From the NCBI GenBank assembly GCA_964428355.1, contig CAYRYU010000043.1:1-57614 (forward strand): a DNA stretch of 57,614 bases, given 5' to 3'. Both the position numbers and the translations under genes were made by a program. The stretch's first letter is position 1, and the number at the start of each line of letters is the position of its first letter. Below, piece by piece: positions 49,840-57,614 of this stretch. A model generated the notes under the pieces. That model worked only from the letters and a program-made list of their open reading frames with translations. It did no database searches and had not been told where the DNA came from. Source of the stretch: CAYRYU01 sp964428355. Lineage in GTDB: Bacteria; Muiribacteriota; Ozemobacteria; Ozemobacterales; Ozemobacteraceae.

Positions 49840-50862
49840 ATGAAGAAACATGCGAATGTCGTCGTGCTCGTGCTTGTCCTTTTGGCTGGAGTCGCGACCC
49901 CGTCCTTCGCTGCGGCAACGAATCCGGAAGCGGCGAACCTTTTCCAGCAGGCGGAAGAGGCCTACAAGGCCAAAGATCTGGACAAAGCATCGACCTTGCT
50001 GAACGATGCCCTGAAGAAAGAACCCGACAACGCTGTTTACCGTTACATTTTCGGGCGGGTTTTGATTTCGAAATCCGATTTCCTGACCGCCAAGGAAAAT
50101 CTCGATGTGGTTGCCCGTTCCAGGCCGATCCCTGACAAAGGAAAGGACTACAACGAAAAACTCAAGGCTTTCAAGAAGAAGATCAAGGACCTCCAGGAAA
50201 CCTTCAATTCCGAAGGCGAAAAGAAGTTCGCGGTTTACCTCCAGAACTCCTCGAGCAAGGAAGAGTTGAAGCTTGCGGTTACCCTCTTCCAGGCTTTCCG
50301 CCTCAACCCCCCGCTCCGGTACAAGAACTTCGAGGAGCTCAAAAAAGCCACCGATACCTACGAAAAAGCCCTGAAGAAAAACTCCAACGACTGGCCGAAA
50401 ATCCCCATGTTGCAGCTCGCTTTCCTCTACGAGATCGCCAACAAGAAGGACAAGGCCGCCGACATCTACATGCGCGCCCTCGACTACGTCCAGGATCCCA
50501 ACGAAGAATACATCATCACCCACAAGTTCGACTACCTCAACCGTTCGAACAAGGAGAAACTCCTGGATACCATCGAAGCGGGCGAGTTTACCCAAAAAGA
50601 CCTCGAGGAATTGATCGGAAGCGGAACCCAGAAAATGGATGAGGATGACAAGAAGAAGATCGACCAGATGATAACCGATGCCAAATCCAAGCTCGAGGAT
50701 GCCACCACCGATGAAGACCGGGAGAGAGTCCTCGAGGAGATCAAGGCGAGCATCATCGAAAAGCAGAAGAAGGGCGAACTTCCCGGCCAGGACAAACTCG
50801 AGGAAAAGCTCAAGAAGGAAGGGAAGAGCGTCGAAGATTACATGAAGGAAAAAGGCTTCTGA
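49840..50862 (+). CDS. exported TPR-like protein
   Basis: A 340-residue protein starting at ATG 49840 with GAGGAG. A signal peptide covers about residues 1-24 (MKKHANVVVLVLVLLAGVATP). Residues about 28-95 look like TPR units (ANLFQQAEEAYKAKDLDKAS and the following helices), and the rest is lysine-rich and helical. It probably acts as an exported scaffold. Its own promoter and terminator suggest a single-gene unit, directly before pseudopilin cassette 3. A second, related-looking exported TPR protein follows the cassette (53056-54306). Confidence 0.8.
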   Translation: MKKHANVVVLVLVLLAGVATPSFAAATNPEAANLFQQAEEAYKAKDLDKASTLLNDALKKEPDNAVYRYIFGRVLISKSDFLTAKENLDVVARSRPIPDKGKDYNEKLKAFKKKIKDLQETFNSEGEKKFAVYLQNSSSKEELKLAVTLFQAFRLNPPLRYKNFEELKKATDTYEKALKKNSNDWPKIPMLQLAFLYEIANKKDKAADIYMRALDYVQDPNEEYIITHKFDYLNRSNKEKLLDTIEAGEFTQKDLEELIGSGTQKMDEDDKKKIDQMITDAKSKLEDATTDEDRERVLEEIKASIIEKQKKGELPGQDKLEEKLKKEGKSVEDYMKEKGF

Positions 50863-50868
50863 CGTTTT

Positions 50869-50900
50869 CGGGCCGGTCCCCTTTCGGCGCCCGTTTTTTT
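50869..50900 (+). terminator. terminator of the TPR-like protein gene
   Basis: CGGGC pairs with GCCCG around an imperfect, G/C-rich loop region and is followed by seven Ts (50894-50900). Confidence 0.7.
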
Positions 50901-51032
50901 CGGCCACTGAAAGAAGCCCAGCTCCCCACCCGCGATAATTCGGGATTTTCGCAAAGTTGTGGTAAGTCGCGTTTGGTTGCTTTGCTTTCCCCAATCCGAG
51001 ACGCTTTGGAGGGGGATTTCCTCATGCCCCTA

Positions 51033-51041
51033 TGCTATAAT
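51033..51041 (+). promoter_or_regulatory. extended -10 promoter of pseudopilin cassette 3
   Basis: TGC directly before a perfect TATAAT (51036-51041) about 32 bases upstream of the GTG at 51074. No good -35 is present at standard spacing. Confidence 0.6.
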
Positions 51042-51073
51042 TGGGGTAGGGAAATACTGTTCTGGAGGTGAGC

Positions 51074-51805
51074 GTGGGCCGGAGCGACTCTCGGATATCG
51101 GACTCGGATTCCGGCCGTCTGCCTTTGCCCCGTCCGCGAAGCCGGGGATTCACCCTCGTCGAGATCGTAATGGCTGCTGGAGTTCTCACCCTTTTCGTCA
51201 TTGGGGTCTACAAGATCTATTCCTCCGTCACAAGAACAGGAATGATGGGAAGCTGGTCGAGTGCCGCGCTGACCCAGATCCGAAACGGGTGGTCCCTCCT
51301 CCGCATCGAAATTTCCCGCGCCACCCCCCCGGAACTCGTTACCCAGATGGGGAGCCAGGAGATTGCAGGGACGGAAAAGCAGAGAAAACTCTATGTTCCA
51401 GCCACCATTCCCTATGAGACCGACTGTTCGAAGGACGAAAAGATCCTCGAATTCTACATGTGCCAGCCCGGCCGGAAGGATGTCCCCGGGCTGTCCAACC
51501 TTCCCACAGAAATCATGATGGGGTCACTGGAAGTGAAGAACCGGAAGATCCTCTACCGGCGTTCGATTGTCTCCCAAGACCCATCCATGCAGAACAAGAC
51601 CCCGGAACTCTTCCAGGTCATCTGTGACGATCCCGCCAAACTCCGGGTGGAGTTGAACCCCGCAGTTGGGACCCTTTCTGTGAGGTTGAAGAACTTCGTC
51701 AAGCTGACCGTGGTGGCCCAGCATCCGCGCTACAAGAATACCCAGCTCACCGAGTCGGTCGATGCCCCCTTCGAGGTCGAGTTCGCCAAGGGAGGATTCC
51801 CTTGA
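51074..51805 (+). CDS. type IV pseudopilin, cassette 3 gene A
   Basis: A 243-residue pseudopilin. GTG 51074 has GGAGG five bases upstream; GTG 51068 overlaps that ribosome site and is less likely. The leader of about 25 residues ends at RG|FTLVE, with +5 Glu and a hydrophobic stem. The head includes NGWSLLRIEISRATPPELV and a C-terminal LKNFVKLTVVAQHPRY. It is more diverged from the cassette 1 and 2 A proteins than they are from each other. The next gene starts at a TTG overlapping its stop. Confidence 0.85.
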   Translation: MGRSDSRISDSDSGRLPLPRPRSRGFTLVEIVMAAGVLTLFVIGVYKIYSSVTRTGMMGSWSSAALTQIRNGWSLLRIEISRATPPELVTQMGSQEIAGTEKQRKLYVPATIPYETDCSKDEKILEFYMCQPGRKDVPGLSNLPTEIMMGSLEVKNRKILYRRSIVSQDPSMQNKTPELFQVICDDPAKLRVELNPAVGTLSVRLKNFVKLTVVAQHPRYKNTQLTESVDAPFEVEFAKGGFP

Positions 51806-52368
51806 AAAGATTTTCGAACGGAATAACTTTCATCGAAATCATGCTGGCGGTGCTGATCATGGCATTCGCCGTTATTCCGGTTTCGGACATGCTGTCCACG
51901 GTCACCCGTGGGACAAAAGAGGACAAGTGCGAAGCCGAAGCCATGCAGTTCGCCTGCGATCTCATGGACCACATCCTCAACGAAATGGATTTCGACCCGG
52001 CCAAGATCACGAGCGAAACCTGGCAGATCCTTGACCGTGGTGAGACCACCATCCGGTACAAGGTGAAAACGTGGAACGTGAATATGGACAAGATCACCTA
52101 TCCAGATTTCAAGTATCACGATCCTCCCAAGCCTTGCGAGGGTGGAACGGAGAACTTTCCCGGAATGAACGGGGAAAATGCCGCCGACATTTTTCCCCGG
52201 GAAAAGCGTCTCCGGGACCTCGACAAGGAACGGATGCCCGATGCCACGACGGACAACTTCGATCTTCTCGACGTAAAACTGGTTGTCGACTACAAGCCCC
52301 TGGGTTACCCCGATGCGAAATACGGCCGAAGGCCGATCGTCTTTCTCTCCAGGAAAGCGAGGTTGTGA
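51802..52368 (+). CDS. type IV pseudopilin, cassette 3 gene C-like, TTG start
   Basis: A 188-residue pseudopilin that starts at TTG 51802, overlapping the stop of the previous gene (TTGA), with GGGAGG six bases upstream. The leader is only seven residues, G|ITFIE, with Ile instead of Phe at +1 and Glu at +5. A hydrophobic stem (IMLAVLIMAFAVIPV) follows. It occupies the C position in a rearranged A-C-B cassette but lacks the large helical domain of cassettes 1 and 2. It is coupled to its neighbours on both sides. Confidence 0.85.
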   Translation: MKRFSNGITFIEIMLAVLIMAFAVIPVSDMLSTVTRGTKEDKCEAEAMQFACDLMDHILNEMDFDPAKITSETWQILDRGETTIRYKVKTWNVNMDKITYPDFKYHDPPKPCEGGTENFPGMNGENAADIFPREKRLRDLDKERMPDATTDNFDLLDVKLVVDYKPLGYPDAKYGRRPIVFLSRKARL

Positions 52369-52369
52369 C

Positions 52370-52963
52370 GTGGCGACGAAAGACAGAGGGATAGCGATTC
52401 CTTTGGTCCTGCTTTTCACCCTGCTCACGTCCGTCTTCCTTTTCTCCATGTACTACACGCGAACCGGGGTCAGGAAACAGACACTCTCCTCGCATACGCA
52501 GAAGAAAGCCCATTATCTTGCCCAAGCCGGAATCCAGCATGCCCTTTTGAAACTGAGGCTCCTGCATCGCGAAGCCTACAAGGCCGGGGCCGTTTCCCGC
52601 GGGGTTTGCCCCTTTTTCACGCCTTACGGATCCCGGCTCATTGTCGAGGCCGGGAATTCAAAGAGCAACGAGGCGATCGAGATTTTTCGCAAAGACCTGA
52701 AAACCGAGAACTATCCTTTCAATCCGGCCCTTTTCGACTGGGAGGTTCCCATCCCCCAGCATCCTGATTTTCCGTGGGAGTACGAGGTGTCGAGTTTCAC
52801 CGCGAACACCTACTACACCTCCACGGGCACTGCCGACGCAGGTATGATCAGGGAAGTCGCTTTCATGGAGGCGATCGGGTATGCCCACGACCCCAGGGAC
52901 TCGACGGTAGACCGGAAAGAATTGGTCACCAAGATCGTCGAGCTCAAGAGGAAGATCAAGTAG
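52370..52963 (+). CDS. PilX/GspK-like minor pilin, cassette 3 gene B
   Basis: A 197-residue protein starting at GTG 52370, one base after the previous stop codon. The N-terminus ATKDRG|IAIPLVLLFTLLTSVFL has the PilX/GspK-like site without +5 Glu, and KKAHYLAQAGIQHALLKLRL is the PilX-type stem helix. The remainder is short and carries no Gly-rich tail. The cassette is separated by about 90 bases from the next TPR gene. Confidence 0.8.
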   Translation: MATKDRGIAIPLVLLFTLLTSVFLFSMYYTRTGVRKQTLSSHTQKKAHYLAQAGIQHALLKLRLLHREAYKAGAVSRGVCPFFTPYGSRLIVEAGNSKSNEAIEIFRKDLKTENYPFNPALFDWEVPIPQHPDFPWEYEVSSFTANTYYTSTGTADAGMIREVAFMEAIGYAHDPRDSTVDRKELVTKIVELKRKIK

Positions 52964-53009
52964 GGGTTCCTGGCTGGGTTTTCCTCCGGTCTCCTTTCCC
53001 CCCCGGATG

Positions 53010-53018
53010 TGTTAGAAT
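53010..53018 (+). promoter_or_regulatory. possible extended -10 of the second TPR gene
   Basis: TGT followed by TAGAAT (53013-53018) about 38 bases before ATG 53056; the -35 is weak. Confidence 0.4.
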
Positions 53019-53055
53019 GGGATGCTGCGCAATTTTCTAACAAGGGGATGGAGAG

Positions 53056-54306
53056 ATGAAAACCAGATTGGTCCCACCTTGCATTGTTCTGTTCCTCTTC
53101 GGTATCGCCTCGATGCTTTTGGCTCAGGGAACGGGAACCGCGATCACCCAGGCGCGGGAGTTGATGCAGAAAAAGAACTTCCCACAGGCGGTCAACGTCC
53201 TGCGTGCCGCCCTGAAAGAGAAGCCCAAGGACCCGAACCTCTGGGTGGCCATGGGATATGCCCAGGAAAGCGCGGGGGATCTCGTCGCCGCTCTCGAGGC
53301 ATTCAAGAAAGCTCAGCAGATCAAACTGGGGCTGGAAGGGGTGGCACTGAAGATCATCACGCTCGAGAAGAAGGTCCAGGAGCTGAAAGGCCAGAGCGCC
53401 CCGGCGGGCGATCAGCTTACCGAAGATCAGAAAAAGGCGAGGGCGATGCTGGCCAAGATCCTCAAGGATTGGCGGGGCGGAAAAGCGGAGTCCGCTTTCC
53501 CCGCATTCCTGGAATGCGCAGAACTCGACCCGACGATCGTCTCCGACGACCAGGGCATTGTCCAGGATGCCATAAGATTCTACTCGGTCCAGGGTCGTGC
53601 CGAGATCCCGCTCAATTCGTATAACCTGGGGGTTTACCAGCATTTCAACGGGGCTCTTGACGAAGCACTGGCAGCTCTCAGGAAGGCTCTCGAGGGAAAG
53701 CTCGCGGATGCGACCCGGGAGAAAGCCCAGAAAAGGATCGCCATGATCGAGGAGGCGAAACGTTCGATTGCGGCCCTTGCTCCCACTCCGGAAAAGCCAC
53801 CTTCCAAAAGCCCCTCCCAGCAGCCGAAGGAGCCCGCAAAACCCCAGGCAGTGGATAGTCTCGCCGCCAAGGTCGCCATGATGAAGGCAACCACTTCGAT
53901 GGGAACCGAGGCCCCCGGCGGGACTGGTGCCAGCGGAGGCGGAGGGAACCAGGTAAGCCTTTCCGACCAGTTGTCGGGAGTGGGCGCGGACCAGATCTTC
54001 GCCCAGGCTCTCGAGATCAAGGAAAAATCCCCGGCAAAGGCAATCAACCTCATTTCCGAAGCCCTCAGGAAAAAACCGGATCCGAACATGCTCCTGACGC
54101 TGGGCGATGTCTATCTTTCGCATTCGAAGGCGAACATGTCGGAGGCAATCGATGCCTACCAGCGGGTCGTGATGAATTTTCCGAAATCCCCTCTCGCCCA
54201 GGAGGCGAAAAACCGCATCAAAGCCCTCCAGCCGAGTACCGAGCAGAGGTCCAAGGAGGTTGCGGAGTATTTCGAAAAGCATCCGGTCGCAACTCCTGGG
54301 GATTGA
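53056..54306 (+). CDS. exported TPR protein
   Basis: A 416-residue protein starting at ATG 53056 with GGGGATGGAGAG. A signal peptide covers about 1-23. TPR-like units are seen at about 30-100 (AVNVLRAALKEKPKDPNLWVAMGYAQESAGD), about 180-230 (NSYNLGVYQHFNGALDEAL) and about 310-375 (KAINLISEALRKKPDPNML, then TLGDVYLSHSKA). Between them lies a Pro/Ser/Lys-rich linker and a Gly-rich run. Such proteins often act as adaptors in pilus or secretion assembly. A strong bidirectional terminator follows, separating it from the converging lipoprotein gene. Confidence 0.82.
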   Translation: MKTRLVPPCIVLFLFGIASMLLAQGTGTAITQARELMQKKNFPQAVNVLRAALKEKPKDPNLWVAMGYAQESAGDLVAALEAFKKAQQIKLGLEGVALKIITLEKKVQELKGQSAPAGDQLTEDQKKARAMLAKILKDWRGGKAESAFPAFLECAELDPTIVSDDQGIVQDAIRFYSVQGRAEIPLNSYNLGVYQHFNGALDEALAALRKALEGKLADATREKAQKRIAMIEEAKRSIAALAPTPEKPPSKSPSQQPKEPAKPQAVDSLAAKVAMMKATTSMGTEAPGGTGASGGGGNQVSLSDQLSGVGADQIFAQALEIKEKSPAKAINLISEALRKKPDPNMLLTLGDVYLSHSKANMSEAIDAYQRVVMNFPKSPLAQEAKNRIKALQPSTEQRSKEVAEYFEKHPVATPGD

Positions 54307-54342
54307 CCCCGAGAAAGAGCGATCGACTTCCCTAGGGAAGAG

Positions 54343-54372
54343 AAAAGCGCCCGGGACCTCCCGGGCGCTTTT
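54343..54372. terminator. bidirectional terminator
   Basis: AAAAGCGCCCGGG and CCCGGGCGCTTTT form a perfect 13-bp stem with a four-base loop, with Ts on both sides. It lies between the convergent TPR and lipoprotein genes. Confidence 0.9.
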
Positions 54373-54394
54373 GTCTTGGTGCTGCTTCGGGAAT

Positions 54395-57300
54395 CTACTT
54401 CTTTTCGCGCTTGTCTTCGAGGGTCCGGATGACTTCGATGCTCGGGGCGGCGATCCGGAAGTAGACCTTGAGTTTCCTGCTGTTGTTGGACTGGTCGACG
54501 CAAGTGAGGGTGATGGAGGCCTCCTGGTAGGTCCCGCTGTCTTTCTGGGTCGGGTTGTGGAAGGTGTACTCCGGCCAGAATTCGTTGACCGGAACCAGGC
54601 CGCTGTTGGTTCCACCGAAAACCGGCTGATTGACCATCCGGATATCGGCGGTGACGAACTTGATCGCATCGTTGGGTGCGGTTCCCTTGAACTTCGGGTC
54701 GACCATTCCGTTGGCCATCACGCCGTTGGGGGCGGTGGGATCCTGCCAGTTGAAAGCGTTCACGTTGTCCCAGGTGTAGTAGCGGAAAACGAGGGGTTCC
54801 CGCGAGTCGTGCTGGTAGGCGATCTTCTGGTTGCTGTAGGTGTCCTGGCCGTTCCAGTAGTTTGCTCCCCAGATATCGACCCCGAGGTCCCGGCTTTCGG
54901 GAATCGAATACAGCCACGGCCGGAACCTTTCCGCCTCGATTGCGATCTGGAAGGGCTCGTAGATGTCCTCCTCGATCTTGTCGCGGAACTCCCAGGCGGT
55001 GTCCTTTTCGTTGAAATCGGATTCATCGTAGTTGACCGAGCCCGCGTTGGTGTCGGGAGATACGCACCAGTCGGCGGTTCCGGCGCCTTTCATGGCCTTC
55101 CAGTAGTTATCGTTGCCCGCAGCCATGAGGTTACCGTAGATCACCCGTTTGTTGTTCTTCGAGTTGAAGATTTCCAGGGCGATGTTGGGCTTTCCGCGGT
55201 CTTCGACCTTTCCGATTGCTCCGAAGGTTCCCCAGTTCTCCTTGGCGGTTGTTTCGGCGTAGATCAGGTACCCACCCTTCACGTTCTCCTTGATCTGGGG
55301 AGGCGTCTCGAGGGTTCCTTGGGGGTCATCCCAGAGGGAGATCGTGTTGGTCCCGATGTCGAGGCCGGAGAACTTCGTCTGGGTGATCGAAGCCACCTGG
55401 TTTGGCGAAGGGGATTGGTTCCCCGAGCCGTCGCCGCAGATCGGAAGGATCTTGTATGCCCTTTCGCTCCAGGGATAGAACTGGACATCGTTCGAAAAAG
55501 CCGGAGTTCCGTTGGTGGGAACGGAAGGTGGGGGAGTGAGTTTCGCGTCACCGTAAGCGAGCTTGAATTTGGCGGACTTTTCGGCGAAGTTGTATCCGAG
55601 GGGCTCGTTGATGAAGCTGAAGGGGATTTCGAGGTCGAACGAGCTGTAGCCCTCCCATCTGAATTCATCCTGGAGGTCTTTCAAACCTGCTTCTTCGGCG
55701 CCCTGGGCGTTATAGATCTTCCGGTTCGTGATGCTGGCGATGTCCAGTGGAACGTTTTTCCAAAGGAATCTCTGGGAGGGGACGACCACCCTTCCTTTCA
55801 AACCCGGGACCGGACCCAGGTTCTCCTCAGAACACTTCAAGCCGATGTAGCTGGGAACGCAGACGTTGTATGCAACTCCGTTCTTGAGCTTGTCGGCATC
55901 GAACCCTTCGAGAGTGGGCTGGACATAACGGTTGAAGGCATCAGAATTGGGGCTGGTGGACTGCCTTTTCCCGGCGGAGTAGAACTCGCAGGTTTCCACT
56001 TCCGGGATAAGGGTCTTGATGTTGTTGAAGGTGGAAGCTCCGATTACGGGGTTGTTATCCCAGACACGGATCTTCAGCGATTCCTGGTTTCCGTCCTGGT
56101 CATCCTTCCGAAGGGGTTTTCCCGGGATGCCCTTCAGGCTCGAGGGGGTAAGCCAGTCGAATTTGGCCGGGGGCTGCGTATCCGCCACCACGACGTAAAC
56201 CTGCGTATTCCTGCCCTGGCTTGACTGGCCCGACTCGTAAAGACCCCGGACCATAACGCCCCCGATCTTGAAGGAACCGTCGGCGGTGTAATATGCCGCG
56301 GTCGGCGAATTGACCGGGACCGACTCTCCGTCGGGCTTGAGGTCGCCGGTGCATTCGATCCAGGCCCAGACGCAATCCTTGGCGGATTCGAGGCCGCTGT
56401 TGACGTCAACGACCCAGTAATCAGGGCTCGTGGGGGACTTGCAGTCTAGCTGGAAGGTCGCCCCGCTCTTTTCCAGAACGGTGCCGCTGGGAGGGGTGAC
56501 AAGGAATTTCGTCTTGTACTGGCCGGTCGCATACCACTCCTGCATGGCCACATAACCTGCTTTTACGGTGTAACAAGCCTTCGCAGGGAGGGTTTTGGTG
56601 TAACTCCCGGTCGGGACGTTGGGGTCGAGGTACCTTCGGGTTTCCGGGCCGACGAGTTCGGTGCAGTCGCCTTCGTTGTGACAGAGGCGGGTGCGAAGGG
56701 CGGTTTTCAGTTCCGCAACGGAACCGCAGTTGACCGCGGAAAGTTCGATGGGAGCAGCATCCGTCCACTTTGTAGCATCGTGCTCGTTGGTGGGATCGCC
56801 CGCCTCCATGACCTTGTCTTTGGAGATGTCCTTGAAGGGGCTCGTTGCGGTTTTGAGCGTTTCGATGTAGGCACCGTAAACCGGGTCGTCCATGAGCGCG
56901 CAGATCATGTTCTTGGCGGTTTTCGCATCGTAGGTGAGCTTCCAGGTCGCCTTGACCGCGGGAGTATCCTCCACGATCATGCAGTCGCCTTCCCGTTCGA
57001 AGGGTTTCAGCGAAAAGGAGGGGTCGGCGGGAGGGCGGTTCCCGTCACGGTAGTCCCCGCGGCCGTTACCCGCGATCGTCCAGGTGGGTTTGGGCGCGTC
57101 GGCGACCGTGGTTCCCTTTACATTCTGTACAACTCCCTCTTCCCATTCGGGGGGTTGGGGAGGTTCGGGGTTGACCCCGGGGGCGGCCTTGATCACGCCT
57201 TCGAAGCCCAGTTTCGTTCCGACGGGGACGACTATCAGTTTGGTGTTTCCTCCAAGCCATCCTTTGAAGATGGTGTTCTGGAAGGGGGTTCCCTCCAGGC

Positions 57301-57466
57301 CTGGGGGAAGAACCGTCTGGGCACCCGGAGGGGCGGCGGTGGACCCGGGGGGATAAGTGATCAGGCCGGTTTCCGGGTCGGCGGGTCCCTTGGCCGAACA
57401 GGCGAGGAGCGCCGGTGCCCAACAAATCAGGAAAAGACTCAACCCCAGAAGCAATCTCGATCTCAT
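54395..57466 (-). CDS. very large lipoprotein of unknown function
   Basis: A 1023-residue protein. ATG 57466 has GGAGG five bases upstream, so I prefer it to ATG 57469, which is only two bases away. LLLGLSLFLICWAPALLACS is a type II signal peptide with lipobox LLAC, so the protein is anchored in a membrane, probably the outer one. The mature protein is acidic, rich in Asn/Asp/Thr with scattered cysteines, and looks like beta-rich modules (for example residues around 460 and the last 130). I recognise no catalytic motif or family. It converges with the pseudopilin/TPR block and may be a surface partner of it, but this is inference. Confidence 0.75.
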   Translation of the reverse strand: MRSRLLLGLSLFLICWAPALLACSAKGPADPETGLITYPPGSTAAPPGAQTVLPPGLEGTPFQNTIFKGWLGGNTKLIVVPVGTKLGFEGVIKAAPGVNPEPPQPPEWEEGVVQNVKGTTVADAPKPTWTIAGNGRGDYRDGNRPPADPSFSLKPFEREGDCMIVEDTPAVKATWKLTYDAKTAKNMICALMDDPVYGAYIETLKTATSPFKDISKDKVMEAGDPTNEHDATKWTDAAPIELSAVNCGSVAELKTALRTRLCHNEGDCTELVGPETRRYLDPNVPTGSYTKTLPAKACYTVKAGYVAMQEWYATGQYKTKFLVTPPSGTVLEKSGATFQLDCKSPTSPDYWVVDVNSGLESAKDCVWAWIECTGDLKPDGESVPVNSPTAAYYTADGSFKIGGVMVRGLYESGQSSQGRNTQVYVVVADTQPPAKFDWLTPSSLKGIPGKPLRKDDQDGNQESLKIRVWDNNPVIGASTFNNIKTLIPEVETCEFYSAGKRQSTSPNSDAFNRYVQPTLEGFDADKLKNGVAYNVCVPSYIGLKCSEENLGPVPGLKGRVVVPSQRFLWKNVPLDIASITNRKIYNAQGAEEAGLKDLQDEFRWEGYSSFDLEIPFSFINEPLGYNFAEKSAKFKLAYGDAKLTPPPSVPTNGTPAFSNDVQFYPWSERAYKILPICGDGSGNQSPSPNQVASITQTKFSGLDIGTNTISLWDDPQGTLETPPQIKENVKGGYLIYAETTAKENWGTFGAIGKVEDRGKPNIALEIFNSKNNKRVIYGNLMAAGNDNYWKAMKGAGTADWCVSPDTNAGSVNYDESDFNEKDTAWEFRDKIEEDIYEPFQIAIEAERFRPWLYSIPESRDLGVDIWGANYWNGQDTYSNQKIAYQHDSREPLVFRYYTWDNVNAFNWQDPTAPNGVMANGMVDPKFKGTAPNDAIKFVTADIRMVNQPVFGGTNSGLVPVNEFWPEYTFHNPTQKDSGTYQEASITLTCVDQSNNSRKLKVYFRIAAPSIEVIRTLEDKREKK

Positions 57467-57503
57467 CATGCCCTCCCCAGCAAAACTTGAGTGTCCAATG
57501 GAC

Positions 57504-57509
57504 ATTATA
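57504..57509 (-). promoter_or_regulatory. lipoprotein promoter -10
   Basis: On the minus strand TATAAT (57504-57509) lies about 37 bases before the ATG at 57466. The -35 is weak (GCTTTT at 17 bases). Confidence 0.5.
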
Positions 57510-57592
57510 CTCCACCGCGGGACGAAAAAGCACGTCTCGGGGCCGGATGAAAAGAAAAACCCTCTACCTTACTTACTCCCGAGGAGGGGAAA

Positions 57593-57614
57593 ATGTTTCA
57601 GGAGTTTTGTAAGG
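57593..57614 (+). CDS. start of a gene running off the window
   Basis: ATG 57593 stands just after GAGGAGGGG, an excellent ribosome site, and is divergent from the lipoprotein gene. Only seven codons (MFQEFCK) are visible, so no identity can be given. Confidence 0.4.

Overview
This 57.6-kb window comes from a high-GC, apparently diderm bacterium. It encodes many secreted proteins, at least one lipoprotein and several pseudopilins, and the core genes look bacterial and ordinary. No marker fixes the phylum. The mix of SpoIIE/PP2C phosphatases, STAS and GGDEF proteins, many orphan pseudopilins and large unrecognised secreted proteins suggests a little-cultured, deep-branching lineage (Riflebacteria-like is one guess, from general impression only). 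The sequence is a draft. A 100-N gap inside pckA is flanked by an exact 55-bp duplication, and deleting the artefact restores a normal 531-codon gene.

Layout. 1-3.1 kb: a partial adenine-specific DNA methyltransferase, a dispersed palindromic repeat and pckA. 3.3-10 kb: a secreted HExxH peptidase and a 1790-residue membrane protein made of two diverged copies of one large extracytoplasmic module. 10.1-13.6 kb: an HD phosphohydrolase, radC, a small exported protein, a cluster of GGGGACA inverted repeats and udk. 13.9-16.7 kb: tkt and a polytopic membrane protein. 16.9-22.3 kb: signalling genes (STAS, GAF-GAF-GGDEF, methyltransferase, membrane PP2C phosphatase). 22.4-27.3 kb: ychF, nupC and a VIT/vWA protein. 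27.4-33.8 kb: translation genes on the minus strand (tRNA-Met/Ile2, tRNA-Glu, infC with an AUC start, rpmI, rplT; then a separate operon of a TrmH-type methyltransferase, pheS, pheT and a small membrane protein). 33.9-41.1 kb: two tandem copies of a three-gene minor-pseudopilin cassette. 41.1-46.5 kb: a glycosyltransferase/radical-SAM pair, rpoD and dnaG. 46.6-57.5 kb: a second membrane PP2C phosphatase, two exported repeat/helical proteins bracketing a third pseudopilin cassette, and a 1023-residue lipoprotein.

How the genes fit together. The most distinctive content is the set of three minor-pseudopilin cassettes, with no assembly ATPase, platform protein, secretin or prepilin peptidase nearby. 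They presumably plug into a type IV pilus or type II secretion-like machine encoded elsewhere. Cassettes 1 and 2 carry unusual additions: a Gly/His-rich tail and a roughly 300-residue helical domain grafted onto a pseudopilin stem. Two PP2C phosphatases and a STAS protein suggest partner-switching control. Most promoters I can read carry an extended -10 (TGn), and two genes appear to be transcribed as leaderless mRNAs.
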